Positions 8,841-19,888 of a DNA stretch of 64,000 nt are shown here, one piece after another. The notes beneath the pieces were generated by a model. It saw only the letters and a program-made list of their open reading frames with translations, ran no database searches and had not been told where the DNA came from. Positions within the stretch are counted from its first letter, which is position 1. The number at the start of each line of letters is the position of its first letter. Source of the DNA: Croceifilum oryzae (GTDB lineage Bacteria > Bacillota > Bacilli > Thermoactinomycetales > Thermoactinomycetaceae); assembly GCF_030814315.1 (NCBI RefSeq), contig NZ_JAUSUV010000010.1, positions 60,198 to 124,197 on the forward strand, written 5' to 3'. The position numbers and the translations under genes are program-made.

Positions 8841-9944
8841 TTATCTAACTTCAGGAACCATTGCCTGGGTAATCCACATCATGTAGAGTAACAACGTAGC
8901 TAACCCTAGATAAGAAACACCATATATGAGTCTATGTCTTTTGGAAACGTCATAATATCTCTTATCATCAGATGAATTCTTCCCGTTCTCCATGTAAAAA
9001 GGACTGTACTCGATACCGATATCCAACTCTACTTTTCCATCCTCTAGCATATGAGTACGTAGCAAGCGAGCTCTTTTTATCTCACCATGAAGGTCCGATA
9101 TAGTGGCAATTCGCCCAACACTCGGATAAAACACATCCAGATACGTCTGCTCGCTTGCGAGATCTGTGTAGTATTGATAACGAAGCTCTCGTTGGTGCAA
9201 TTCACTTGGTATGTACGCTCCTACTTCTTCAAATCGATATGGATCCAGCTTTACTGATAGCATTTCGACCCTTACTTCTCCCGGCTTCGCTGAGTTCTTC
9301 TTTCTTATATATTTTGTATATAATTGATATACAAACATCACATAAATGATTGTCAGTAAAATGCTTTTCAGATAGATAATCAGCGCCAAACCTACTATTA
9401 AACCGATAACCCAGAACCAGCGTGAGATCGCAACCACGATTCGCCCACCGTCTAGTGGATGGATGGGTACGAGGTTAAACACATTTAAGAAAAAGCCAAT
9501 ATAGGCAATCATATAATAATAGGAATCCCCTGTCGCATAACCAAGTCCCCAACAGCCTAAAGCCCCAACTGTCCCTAGTAAAGGTCCACCTAGCGCGATA
9601 AAGGCTTCCGTCTCCGCATCTTGTGGTTGCTTTTTCATTGTAATAAACGCACCGACAAATGGGATAAAAGCCGGGGCAGATACAGGCAATCCTCTCTGCT
9701 TAGCCGCTAATACATGTCCTATCTCATGAATCAAAATCATCATAACGAGACCAAAAGCCACTTGAAAAGGAGCAATTAACGTATATGCCCAAATGGAAAG
9801 GATCATCGAAAGAAAAGTAGGTAAAAACTTTCCTACCTTCAGAAGTGGAAAAAGTACTTTCAGCTTTGAACCAAACGTAATGATTAAAAGCCCCAAACTA
9901 GCCAACCATGTACCGATCGAAGATTTCTTTTTCTTCGGGTCCAT
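8841..9944 (-). CDS. M50-family site-2-type membrane metalloprotease
   Basis: Intramembrane zinc protease candidate of 367 aa. The metal-binding motif HEIGH (about residues 74-78) lies in a membrane helix and the second motif PLDGG (about 163-167) supplies the third ligand, as in the site-2 protease family. About six hydrophobic segments occupy residues 10-215. A soluble region of about 110 residues follows, then a last membrane helix near the C-terminus, which is an unusual addition. There is no PDZ domain. The neighbours do not identify a substrate. It is divergent from the MFS gene, with 93 bp between them. Confidence 0.88.
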   Translation of the reverse strand: MDPKKKKSSIGTWLASLGLLIITFGSKLKVLFPLLKVGKFLPTFLSMILSIWAYTLIAPFQVAFGLVMMILIHEIGHVLAAKQRGLPVSAPAFIPFVGAFITMKKQPQDAETEAFIALGGPLLGTVGALGCWGLGYATGDSYYYMIAYIGFFLNVFNLVPIHPLDGGRIVVAISRWFWVIGLIVGLALIIYLKSILLTIIYVMFVYQLYTKYIRKKNSAKPGEVRVEMLSVKLDPYRFEEVGAYIPSELHQRELRYQYYTDLASEQTYLDVFYPSVGRIATISDLHGEIKRARLLRTHMLEDGKVELDIGIEYSPFYMENGKNSSDDKRYYDVSKRHRLIYGVSYLGLATLLLYMMWITQAMVPEVR

Positions 9945-10037
9945 TCAAATCCCCCATTCCTATTTATCCATCGCTTACAGGTTATGATACACTAGATAAA
10001 AACGCTTTCATCTTACATTATACAAGGAGGAATTATT

Positions 10038-11321
10038 CTGAATCGCAAAGTTATCCGAAGTTGGGCTCTTTATGACTGGGCCAACTCGGCATTTGCCACA
10101 ACTATCATCGCTGCTGTCATGCCCACTTTTTTCTCCGATATAGCAGCAGAGGGGCTGGATCCGGGAACCGCAACTGCGTACTGGGGATACACAGATTCCA
10201 TTGCCTCCCTATTTGTTTTACTATTATCCCCGATCCTTGGAGCTATCGCAGACGCTAGTGGTTCTAAAAAAATATTTTTACGTTTCTTTACTTATGTTGG
10301 TGCTATCTCTTGTTTACTCATGTTTACCATTGGAGCAGGCAATTGGCTTTGGGCCTCTCTACTTATCTGTATCGGGACGATTGCTTTTTCAGGAGGAAAT
10401 GTCTTCTACGATGCGTTTCTGACTGATATCGCTCCCCCAGAGAAAAGGGATTATGTTTCGAGTGTCGGCTACTCATATGGTTATATTGGTGGAGGAATCC
10501 TCCTCGCCGCTCATCTATATTTTATCTTAAATGCCGAGTCATTTGGTGTCACCACTACTACCGCTACCCAAATCTCTCTGGCATCGGTTGGAGTCTGGTG
10601 GTTTCTATTCGCCATCCCGCTATTTCGAAATGTCCCTGAAAAAGAGATGGTTACGGAAAAGCGAAGTGCTTGGCAATGGACGCGAATTGGGTTTCAAGAT
10701 GTTCGTCACACACTTAGAAAGATAACTAAATATCCCGAACTAATAAAGTTTCTAATCGCGTTTTGGTTCTTTAATGATGGGATTAATACAATAATTAAAA
10801 TGGCTACCATATATGGAAAAGAAATCGGTATCGGGACCACACATCTCATCACCGCTTTACTCCTTACTCAATTTATCGGCTTTCCAAGCACCTTGTTATT
10901 TGGGAAAATAGCCGAAAAAGTGGGATCCAAAGCAACTCTGTTTATTACGCTATTTACCTATCTCATCTTAGTTTGTATCGGATATTATATGCAGTCGGCT
11001 ACTCATTTCTATATCCTTGCTGGATTAGTAGGACTTGTCCAAGGAGGAAGCCAAGCCATTAGTCGCTCGATCTTTAGTCGTATGGTTCCAGTCTACCATA
11101 ATACGGAATTTTTCGGTTTCTTTAGTCTAACAGGTAAATGCGCCTCTATCCTAGGTCCATTTGTCTTTGCGCTAGTTGGGCAGTTAAGTGGCTCTAGCCG
11201 ATTAGGCATTTTGTCTCTTGTATTCTTCTTCGTTGTTGGGATTATCCTACTATTTAGAGTGAATATACCAAAAGGCGAAAAAGAAGCACTTGATGACGAA
11301 GCACCCCTTATAAATGTGTAA
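10038..11321 (+). CDS. MFS transporter of the UMF1/YxiO type, CTG or ATT start
   Basis: Twelve-segment major facilitator related to the UMF1 (YxiO, Atg22-like) group; the substrate is unknown. The family N-terminal signature SWALYDWANSAFATT lies before the first ATG (10119), so the real start is upstream. The only well-placed codon after the AAGGAGG site (10024-10030) is CTG 10038 (7 bp spacing), or ATT 10035 (4 bp). There is no in-frame ATG, GTG or TTG between the site and the motif. From CTG the protein is 427 aa, normal for the family. It ends at a hairpin shared with the convergent gene. Confidence 0.87.
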   Translation: MNRKVIRSWALYDWANSAFATTIIAAVMPTFFSDIAAEGLDPGTATAYWGYTDSIASLFVLLLSPILGAIADASGSKKIFLRFFTYVGAISCLLMFTIGAGNWLWASLLICIGTIAFSGGNVFYDAFLTDIAPPEKRDYVSSVGYSYGYIGGGILLAAHLYFILNAESFGVTTTTATQISLASVGVWWFLFAIPLFRNVPEKEMVTEKRSAWQWTRIGFQDVRHTLRKITKYPELIKFLIAFWFFNDGINTIIKMATIYGKEIGIGTTHLITALLLTQFIGFPSTLLFGKIAEKVGSKATLFITLFTYLILVCIGYYMQSATHFYILAGLVGLVQGGSQAISRSIFSRMVPVYHNTEFFGFFSLTGKCASILGPFVFALVGQLSGSSRLGILSLVFFFVVGIILLFRVNIPKGEKEALDDEAPLINV

Positions 11322-11329
11322 CATAGAAA

Positions 11330-11367
11330 AAACCAAGTATAACCCGTAGTGGGGCTATACTTGGTTT
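11330..11367. terminator. Bidirectional terminator
   Basis: A perfect 12-bp stem (11330-11341 with 11356-11367) lies between the convergent MFS gene and the unknown minus-strand gene, with A/T runs on both sides. Confidence 0.8.
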
Positions 11368-12206
11368 AAATCATGTTCTAACTCCTTCATCAATTCCATA
11401 ACCACTTCTGTCTTATGATTCACTACCTGCTCCATCACCATTTCTTTTTCCTCCTGTGAAAGAGAGGCCCCTTTGCTAAACAAATGGGTCACATTGGAAT
11501 CCTCGAGTAGCTCTTTGGACAAGCCAGCGGCAATCTGTTTCTGGACGGACTTTAAGTCTCGTAATACGCCGCGCCAGTTAAACTTCCAAATAGGGGTGTG
11601 ACGATACAAATACTCTACAACAACACGCTCATCTTGAGTCGTTTTATTGTACGTTAAGATCTGTTTCTGGAAAAGCTGTGCAACTGATATATGTAAAGCC
11701 TTTAACTTCATCAAGTTACTAGGGGTAATTTCATGGTTTCGATACACATTACTTGCTAGCTGGTTTAATTCCTCATTAGCCTTTTCTAAATCGCCTTGTT
11801 GCACAAATAAAACGTGTGATGTCTGAGTAACACGTTGAAACTCTTCTTTGGGAAAGAGATCCATGTGTTCTTCATAATGATTTTTTATCTCCTCAAGCAT
11901 CTGTACCAAGCTTTGATACATCTCTTGCTCGCCGGTGAGTAGCACGTATAATAGATCATTGGATTTTTTGAGGCTTTCATACTGCAATACGCGCTCGACA
12001 ACGGGCTCCACTTCTTCGAAGAATGGCACGGATCCATCTTCTCGTACCACCAAGACCTTCCCTGAAGGATGGAATCGTCCAAAATAGTAAGCCCCTTCAT
12101 GACCCTCTACAGGAATCTTAGATTCAAAGATCTCTGGCTGTTCTTCTGGCAACGTTTCTTTAAACAGATTCACTATAAAAGTAGGAATCATGCTAGTGTC
12201 TTGCAT
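11355..12206 (-). CDS. Unknown protein next to a DnaK-like/GrpE-like pair
   Basis: Unrecognised 283-aa soluble protein without signal peptide or membrane segment. The N-terminal 70 residues look mixed alpha/beta (GAYYFGRFHPSGKVLVVREDG). Most of the rest is predicted helical and acidic, with a Trp-containing stretch RHTPIWKFNWRGVLRDLK around 205-222. It follows the DnaK-like gene on the same strand but a terminator lies between them, so it probably has its own promoter. A link to the chaperone pair is a guess from position only. The codon use looks like its neighbours. Confidence 0.75.
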   Translation of the reverse strand: MQDTSMIPTFIVNLFKETLPEEQPEIFESKIPVEGHEGAYYFGRFHPSGKVLVVREDGSVPFFEEVEPVVERVLQYESLKKSNDLLYVLLTGEQEMYQSLVQMLEEIKNHYEEHMDLFPKEEFQRVTQTSHVLFVQQGDLEKANEELNQLASNVYRNHEITPSNLMKLKALHISVAQLFQKQILTYNKTTQDERVVVEYLYRHTPIWKFNWRGVLRDLKSVQKQIAAGLSKELLEDSNVTHLFSKGASLSQEEKEMVMEQVVNHKTEVVMELMKELEHDLNQV

Positions 12207-12333
12207 TTCATTTCCTCGCTTCCAAGTTTATCCTCATAAAATTTCCATGCCCCCATCATACCATTTCATTTTCGCTATGATCTATTCAAATTCCTTTTTT
12301 TTGTCACAATTTACTCCATTTCCTTCCTGTTAA

Positions 12334-12376
12334 GCAAAAAAAGCCTTAACTAGATTTTTCCTAGTTAAGGCTTTTC
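12334..12376 (-). terminator. Terminator of the DnaK-like gene
   Basis: A 13-bp perfect stem (12341-12353 with 12361-12373) is followed on the minus strand by TTTTTTT. Confidence 0.9.
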
Positions 12377-12386
12377 CTTCGAAACA

Positions 12387-13910
12387 TTAACTAATAGCAA
12401 GTTGTGCTACTCGCTGTTGTTTCTCCATTACTTCTTCTTCTGTCAGGTTGGAAGTACGTTCAATATTGATCTCGCCGAGCAAAGCACCTGCAGTAGAGTC
12501 GATGACAGAAACATGGATAATTCCATCACTATCATACTCAAATATCACTTCTAATGGCGCTCCTTTAGCATAGTTCGGCAGCTCAATCATCCCATCCCCT
12601 ACAACTTTTACAAAGTCTAGGTCACTACTCTCTCCCTCAGTCACTTGGATATGAAGTTGAGTCTGATCATCTACCGTAGTCGTATAATGACCACTTACCC
12701 TCGCAGGAATGACGGTATCTTTTTTTAATACAATCGAGTTTACTTCCGCTCCATTTTCATCTAAAGCAACCACACCTAAGCTATGCGAGTTCACATCTTG
12801 AACTTCTACAGCTGGAAAAGCCTTTAGCATGTCAGGATCGGCAAGTCCCGCTTTCATATGTAAGAGGGTTCCTTGAATTGAGGCACCCATCGCCACAACC
12901 TCGTCTGGATTTACATCTAGCGACGGGCGGATTCCGGTAACACGCTCGATGAGAGCTGGTACAGATCGCATGCGGGTGGAGCCTCCCACCATCAAGACAC
13001 GATCAATATCTTTCCATTGGAGACCTGCGTCAGATAGCACTTGTTCCATGATGACACGAGTCAATTGAAGCAAAGAGCCTGTTAGTTCGTCAAATTTTTG
13101 ACGGGTGAGGGTGATAGAGGCATTATGACCACCCACCGATATAAACACATTGGTACGCTCCCGAGAAGATAACGTTTTTTTCGCAATCTCCGCTTTATCA
13201 CGAAGATCTTGCTCATACATCGGATCATCTAATAGATCAATATCACTTTGTGCTCGGAACTCTTCATTTAGATAGTTCATAACCTCGTTGTCAAAGTCAC
13301 AACCACCTAAGTTTTTCGCTCCACCCGTAGATAATACCCGAAGCCCTTCTGGGGATAATCTCATGATGGTCACATCGAACGTTCCGCCCCCTAGGTCATA
13401 TACCATGATGGTTTGGCGTTGATCCATTTTGTCCAAGCCATAAGCAAGAGCAGCTGCTGTCGGCTCATTGATGATACGTAAGACATTTAAACCTGCAATC
13501 TTGCCGGCATCTTGGGTTGCTTTACGCTGAGCATCATCGAAATATGCAGGTACCGTAATGACGGCATCGGTTATACTCTCTCCTGTCAGTGTCTCGGCAT
13601 CTTCCTTTAGACGGCGTAGGATGATGGCTGATATTTCTTCAGGTGAATACACTTCTTTATGTTCGGTAATAAAACGCCAGCTCTTGTCCCCTACTTGACG
13701 CTTTACAAACTGAATCACGTTAAAGGGACTTGCCACTGCTGATCGTTTCGCAATACTCCCTACGATTGGGTCTTCCCCATCAAATAAAACAACCGAAGGG
13801 GTGATACGCTCTCCCTCTCGGTTCACCAAGATTTCGGGCTTTCCAAACTTGTTCACAACGGAAATGGCGGAATATGTTGTTCCTAAGTCGATCCCTACTA
13901 CTCTACCCAT
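12387..13910 (-). CDS. Second DnaK-like Hsp70 without a C-terminal lid
   Basis: Hsp70-family ATPase of 507 aa, about 100 residues shorter than ordinary DnaK. The nucleotide-binding domain is complete: GIDLGTTYS (6-14), the second phosphate loop YDLGGGTFD (171-179) and the adenosine motif MVGGSTRM (307-314). A substrate-binding beta domain follows (about 385-490), but the protein stops just after it, so the helical lid is absent. The interdomain linker reads VEVQD (about 368-372) where DnaK has VLLLD, so allosteric coupling may differ. ATG 13910 follows AAGGAG by 8 bp; GTG 13919 lies inside that site. A GrpE-like gene is 33 bp upstream. No J-domain gene and no CIRCE operator are nearby. It is probably not the housekeeping DnaK. 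Confidence 0.9.
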   Translation of the reverse strand: MGRVVGIDLGTTYSAISVVNKFGKPEILVNREGERITPSVVLFDGEDPIVGSIAKRSAVASPFNVIQFVKRQVGDKSWRFITEHKEVYSPEEISAIILRRLKEDAETLTGESITDAVITVPAYFDDAQRKATQDAGKIAGLNVLRIINEPTAAALAYGLDKMDQRQTIMVYDLGGGTFDVTIMRLSPEGLRVLSTGGAKNLGGCDFDNEVMNYLNEEFRAQSDIDLLDDPMYEQDLRDKAEIAKKTLSSRERTNVFISVGGHNASITLTRQKFDELTGSLLQLTRVIMEQVLSDAGLQWKDIDRVLMVGGSTRMRSVPALIERVTGIRPSLDVNPDEVVAMGASIQGTLLHMKAGLADPDMLKAFPAVEVQDVNSHSLGVVALDENGAEVNSIVLKKDTVIPARVSGHYTTTVDDQTQLHIQVTEGESSDLDFVKVVGDGMIELPNYAKGAPLEVIFEYDSDGIIHVSVIDSTAGALLGEINIERTSNLTEEEVMEKQQRVAQLAIS

Positions 13911-13943
13911 TGATTTCACTCCTTCAGGGAAGATGATCCTGTC

Positions 13944-14573
13944 CTATACACGATGTTTCTTTATAATCACTTTTGCAGGCCGCAGAATGACCTCTTTATA
14001 GCGGAATCCGTTACGGACCACTGCTGCAATTTCATTATCTTCTTCTTGTATCTCTGTTGGAACCACTTGAACGACTTCTTGATAACGAGGATCAAACGTA
14101 ATCGATTCTAAGAAGATAGGTTCTACTCCACGTCTATAGAGAATCTCCATTAACTCTCCGTTTAGAGATTTAAGTAACTCAGCTACTTCGGGTGAGAGAC
14201 TTCCATTCTCCGCACCATCTTTATAGATCATTTCCATCCGATCATGTAATAAGATCAAGTCTATATAAAGCGGTCTTAGATTCGTTAATTCTTGATCCTG
14301 CTTCATCGAATCCATCTCTTGATATAATCGTTCAAATGCTTGTTCTTTTGTTTTATCGTACGTTAGTCGCTTTTCAACTAGTCGAACGAGCGAAGTAAAG
14401 TTTGATTGCAAACTAGATAAGAAAGAGAGAACCTGTTGCTGTTGACGATCAACGGGCTTTCCCTCTACATCGCCGGTCCGTTCGCGCATCTGCGGTAAGT
14501 TCATGCGTTTTGGTTGTTGTGGTAGTTGGGAACCTTGTCCAAATAATCTTCGGTTCTCTTTTTTGGGACCCAT
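13944..14573 (-). CDS. GrpE-like nucleotide exchange factor
   Basis: A 209-aa GrpE-related protein, presumed exchange factor for the DnaK-like protein encoded 33 bp downstream. The first 45 residues are polar and rich in Gln, Pro and Arg. A long helical region follows (about 46-150). The C-terminal part matches the GrpE beta domain: FDPRYQEVVQVV, then NGFRYKEVILRPAKVIIKK. It is more divergent than housekeeping GrpE. GGGAGG lies 7 bp before the ATG. A TATAAT-like -10 is at about 14610-14615 upstream. The pairing with a second Hsp70 suggests a dedicated chaperone module. Confidence 0.82.
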   Translation of the reverse strand: MGPKKENRRLFGQGSQLPQQPKRMNLPQMRERTGDVEGKPVDRQQQQVLSFLSSLQSNFTSLVRLVEKRLTYDKTKEQAFERLYQEMDSMKQDQELTNLRPLYIDLILLHDRMEMIYKDGAENGSLSPEVAELLKSLNGELMEILYRRGVEPIFLESITFDPRYQEVVQVVPTEIQEEDNEIAAVVRNGFRYKEVILRPAKVIIKKHRV

Positions 14574-14841
14574 ACTTGTTCCTCCCTTTGGGCACTAGTT
14601 TACATAAATCTATTATAACAGCCTATTTCATAAAAAGTGCTTGGAAAAATGAAACCTAATCAAACTAACATCTTCCATCTCACGAAATTTCTTCTATTCC
14701 TATCCATTAACTCAATAAAAGTAATGTGAAAAATACATAAACTCTATCTATTGTCATTCTTACATCCATTTTTCTTCTATTTTATTCGCAAAACGCCCTG
14801 ATTGGCAACCATTCTATAAAGCTTCAAACCTATGCAAGAAG
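14574..14841. other. Intergenic region with promoter of the GrpE-like gene
   Basis: AT-rich spacer between the GrpE-like gene and the lysS terminator. The minus strand carries TATAAT about 35 bp before the GrpE-like start, with no convincing -35 box. No CIRCE inverted repeat, CtsR heptad or gene was seen. Confidence 0.5.
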
Positions 14842-14876
14842 AAAAAAGCACGAAAGACAGTAACTTCCGTGCTTTT
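14842..14876 (-). terminator. Terminator of the folate-lysS operon
   Basis: aaaagcacg (14845-14853) pairs with cgtgctttt (14868-14876), with T residues after it on the minus strand, just past the lysS stop. Confidence 0.85.
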
Positions 14877-14882
14877 TATTTT

Positions 14883-17381
<2,499 letters not shown>

Positions 17382-17404
<23 letters not shown>

Positions 17405-17933
17405 TTGTTTTTTCCTCCTCCCTTTTCGTAAGCGTAGTTTCTAGCTTGAGGATTCCCCCGGGATTCCCCATCTGATCTACCCAATCACTCAGACTTTCAT
17501 TTGTCCCTGGTATAGAAAAATGCTCTGCATCTTCTACAATCTCCGCCAATGGAAGAACAACAAAAGAACGGATTTTCATCCTCGGATGTGGGACTTCTAA
17601 ATGTTCTTGTTGGATTACATCATGATCATAAAACAGTATATCTATATCAATCGTACGAGGTCCGTAGCGGATCACTCTCACGCGTTTTAGTTTTTGTTCC
17701 ACTTCCTGACATCGCCTGAGAAGTGCTTCTGCCGATAAAGTCGTCTCAAGTTCCACTACCATATTATAAAAATCAGGCTGATCTAGATAGTCTACTGGGT
17801 CAGAGCGATAAATTGAAGAATAGGTTCGGACCTGAATATCAGGTGTGGCTTGAATCAGCTCTATCGCTTGTTCTAACTGCAAAACGGGGTCACCCATATT
17901 GGAGCCTAATCCTATATATGCACGAATCATCAT
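17382..17933 (-). CDS. folK: HPPK, 6-hydroxymethyl-7,8-dihydropterin pyrophosphokinase
   Basis: Transfers pyrophosphate from ATP to hydroxymethyl-dihydropterin in folate synthesis. The 183-aa product begins with the family signature YIGLGSNMGDP and contains the motif RYGPRTIDIDIL with metal-binding Asp residues. It overlaps folB by 4 bp and dusB by 23 bp. The small XRE regulator yazB that lies here in Bacillus is absent. Confidence 0.95.
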
Positions 17934-18289
17934 CGTTTCCCCCGTCTAACTTCAACACCGACTGATTGATAGTAGCCCGGGATCGGAGGATCTGGCTTCG
18001 TAACGCGAACCACTACTTCATCGATCGGGTATTCGGACAGGAGACGGGTTGCTATTTCTTCGGCAAGTTTCTCCACTAATTTAACCGGAGTCCCTTCCAC
18101 AATTTGTTGGACCGTTTCATACACCTTGCCATAATCGACTGTGAGCGTTAGATCATCCGTGTACCCCGCTTCTTGTAAGGAGAGAAACAGCTTTAGATCT
18201 ACCTGAAAGCGTTGCCCTAGTTTGTTTTCTTCTGGAAACGCTCCATGATAACCATAAAAAAGCATCTTCTCAAAAAATATGTGGTCCAT
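17930..18289 (-). CDS. folB: Dihydroneopterin aldolase
   Basis: Cleaves dihydroneopterin to hydroxymethyl-dihydropterin and glycolaldehyde. The 119-aa protein has the usual signatures FYGYHGAFPEE at the N-terminus and the LVEKLAEEIA segment with catalytic Lys and Glu. It lies between folP (12 bp) and folK (4-bp overlap). Confidence 0.95.
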   Translation of the reverse strand: MDHIFFEKMLFYGYHGAFPEENKLGQRFQVDLKLFLSLQEAGYTDDLTLTVDYGKVYETVQQIVEGTPVKLVEKLAEEIATRLLSEYPIDEVVVRVTKPDPPIPGYYQSVGVEVRRGKR

Positions 18290-18301
18290 TCTAGTTTCCT
18301 C

Positions 18302-19126
18302 CTAGTCAAGGGGCGCGTATACCAAAGCATCCATCATTCGACAAAATCGTACCGTTTCTTGTACATCGTGGACTCTCATTATCTGACAGCCTTTTTGAAT
18401 TCCAAATCCCACCGTAGCCAGTGTTCCCTCTACCCTTTCAGCGGGGGGAAGATCTAAGATTTTTCCAATCATCGATTTACGGGATGTCCCGAGTAGTACG
18501 GGATATCCCATCTCCACCAATTGGTCTAGATGCTGCATGACCCGCACATTTTCCTGCAAGTTCTTAGCAAAGCCAATTCCAGGATCTAGCCAGATTCGTT
18601 CTGCCTTCACTCCAGCTTGCAGGACAAGTTGAATCGAATCTTGAAGATCCTTTTTCACATCCACAATTAAATCTTGATACGTAGGAACCTCGCGATTATG
18701 CATCAGGATCACTGGGACATCTAGCTCAGACATCACGCTAGCCATCAGCGGATCTTTCTTCGCTCCCCAAACATCATTGATAATATGAGCTCCGGATTGT
18801 ATCGCTTCCTTCGCAACTTGTGCCTTATACGTATCAATCGAAACAGGAATATCCAGCTCAGATGTAATTCGCTTCACAACGGGAATCACACGCTCTAATT
18901 CTTCATCTAGCGGGACTGTCTCAGCTCCAGGTCTAGTAGATTCCCCACCGATATCAAGCAGGTCAGCTCCCTCATCAACCAGTCTCTTCGCATGCAAGAG
19001 AGCACGTTCCACTGTTTGATAGTTACCTCCGTCCGAAAACGAATCTGGTGTAACATTGAGAATCCCCATGACCAATGTGCGTTCTCCGATAGGCAATTCT
19101 CGGTTCCCCACCCGGAATCCCTGCAT
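18302..19126 (-). CDS. folP: Dihydropteroate synthase
   Basis: Condenses hydroxymethyl-dihydropterin pyrophosphate with p-aminobenzoate; the sulfonamide target. The 274-aa TIM barrel has the signatures MGILNVTPDSFSDGG and GGESTRPGA. It starts 11 bp after pabA. pabC, which separates pabA from this gene in Bacillus, is missing here. Confidence 0.96.
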   Translation of the reverse strand: MQGFRVGNRELPIGERTLVMGILNVTPDSFSDGGNYQTVERALLHAKRLVDEGADLLDIGGESTRPGAETVPLDEELERVIPVVKRITSELDIPVSIDTYKAQVAKEAIQSGAHIINDVWGAKKDPLMASVMSELDVPVILMHNREVPTYQDLIVDVKKDLQDSIQLVLQAGVKAERIWLDPGIGFAKNLQENVRVMQHLDQLVEMGYPVLLGTSRKSMIGKILDLPPAERVEGTLATVGFGIQKGCQIMRVHDVQETVRFCRMMDALVYAPLD

Positions 19127-19137
19127 ATGAATGCCTC

Positions 19138-19722
19138 CTACTTGGTGTACGTCTGAAGGAAATTAGCAAGCATCTGCTTACCCGACTCACTTAAGATTGA
19201 TTCAGGATGAAACTGAACTCCTTCAACAGCAAGCGTCCGATGACGAATCCCCATAATCTCGTTCTCTGATGTCTCAGCCGTAATCTCGAGGTCTGACGGG
19301 AGTATATGCCGATCTACTATCAACGAATGATAGCGGGTCGCGATGATCGGATTTGGCAAATGAGAAAATACCCCTTTCCCATCATGAAATACATCCGACA
19401 CTTTCCCATGCATCGGCCTCTCAGCTCGGATTACTTTTCCTCCAAAGACTTCTACGATCGCCTGATGACCCAGACATACACCTAATATAGGAATTCTCCC
19501 AGCGAAGGTACGAATCACTTCCATCGAAATCCCAGCCTCTGCTGGGGATCCTGGACCAGGTGAAATGATGATTGCTGATAAAGAACGCTCTTCCAATTCT
19601 TCTATTGTGACTTGATCGTTTCGTACTACCCACAACTCTTCGCCCAGATCACCAAAATACTGGACCAAATTGTACGTAAACGAATCGTAGTTATCAATCA
19701 TACAAATCATTATTTCGCTCAT
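19138..19722 (-). CDS. pabA: Glutamine amidotransferase of aminodeoxychorismate/anthranilate synthase
   Basis: Class I amidotransferase that supplies ammonia to PabB (and often also to TrpE). The 194-aa product has the active Cys in GVCLGHQ and the catalytic His/Glu in QFHPES. It is the first gene of the folate-lysS operon. Its partner pabB, normally just upstream, is not in the window: the next gene is cysK. So PabA must work with subunits encoded elsewhere. The start could also be ATG 19710 or 19701; the ribosome binding site is weak. Confidence 0.92.
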   Translation of the reverse strand: MSEIMICMIDNYDSFTYNLVQYFGDLGEELWVVRNDQVTIEELEERSLSAIIISPGPGSPAEAGISMEVIRTFAGRIPILGVCLGHQAIVEVFGGKVIRAERPMHGKVSDVFHDGKGVFSHLPNPIIATRYHSLIVDRHILPSDLEITAETSENEIMGIRHRTLAVEGVQFHPESILSESGKQMLANFLQTYTK

Positions 19723-19820
19723 CTCAACTCAAATATAATATCTCCCTATTCTAGCATAAAAACGGGATTGGTTCATCTTCGTTCTTGACAAACTGGATGG
19801 ATTCTGTTTTGGAAGTAGAT

Positions 19821-19862
19821 AAAAAAGTGGCACGTATGAACCAAGCTTGGCTGATACGTGCC
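19821..19862 (-). terminator. Terminator of cysK
   Basis: A 9-bp stem (19829-19837 with 19854-19862) is followed by TTTTTT on the minus strand, so pabA does not depend on cysK transcription. Confidence 0.85.
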
Positions 19863-19888
19863 TACCCTACTACCTTCTAGATTTTTCC

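Noticed and set aside
14574..14700. CIRCE or CtsR operator upstream of the GrpE-like gene
   Set aside because: Neither TTAGCACTC-N9-GAGTGCTAA nor the GGTCAAA heptad pair is present.
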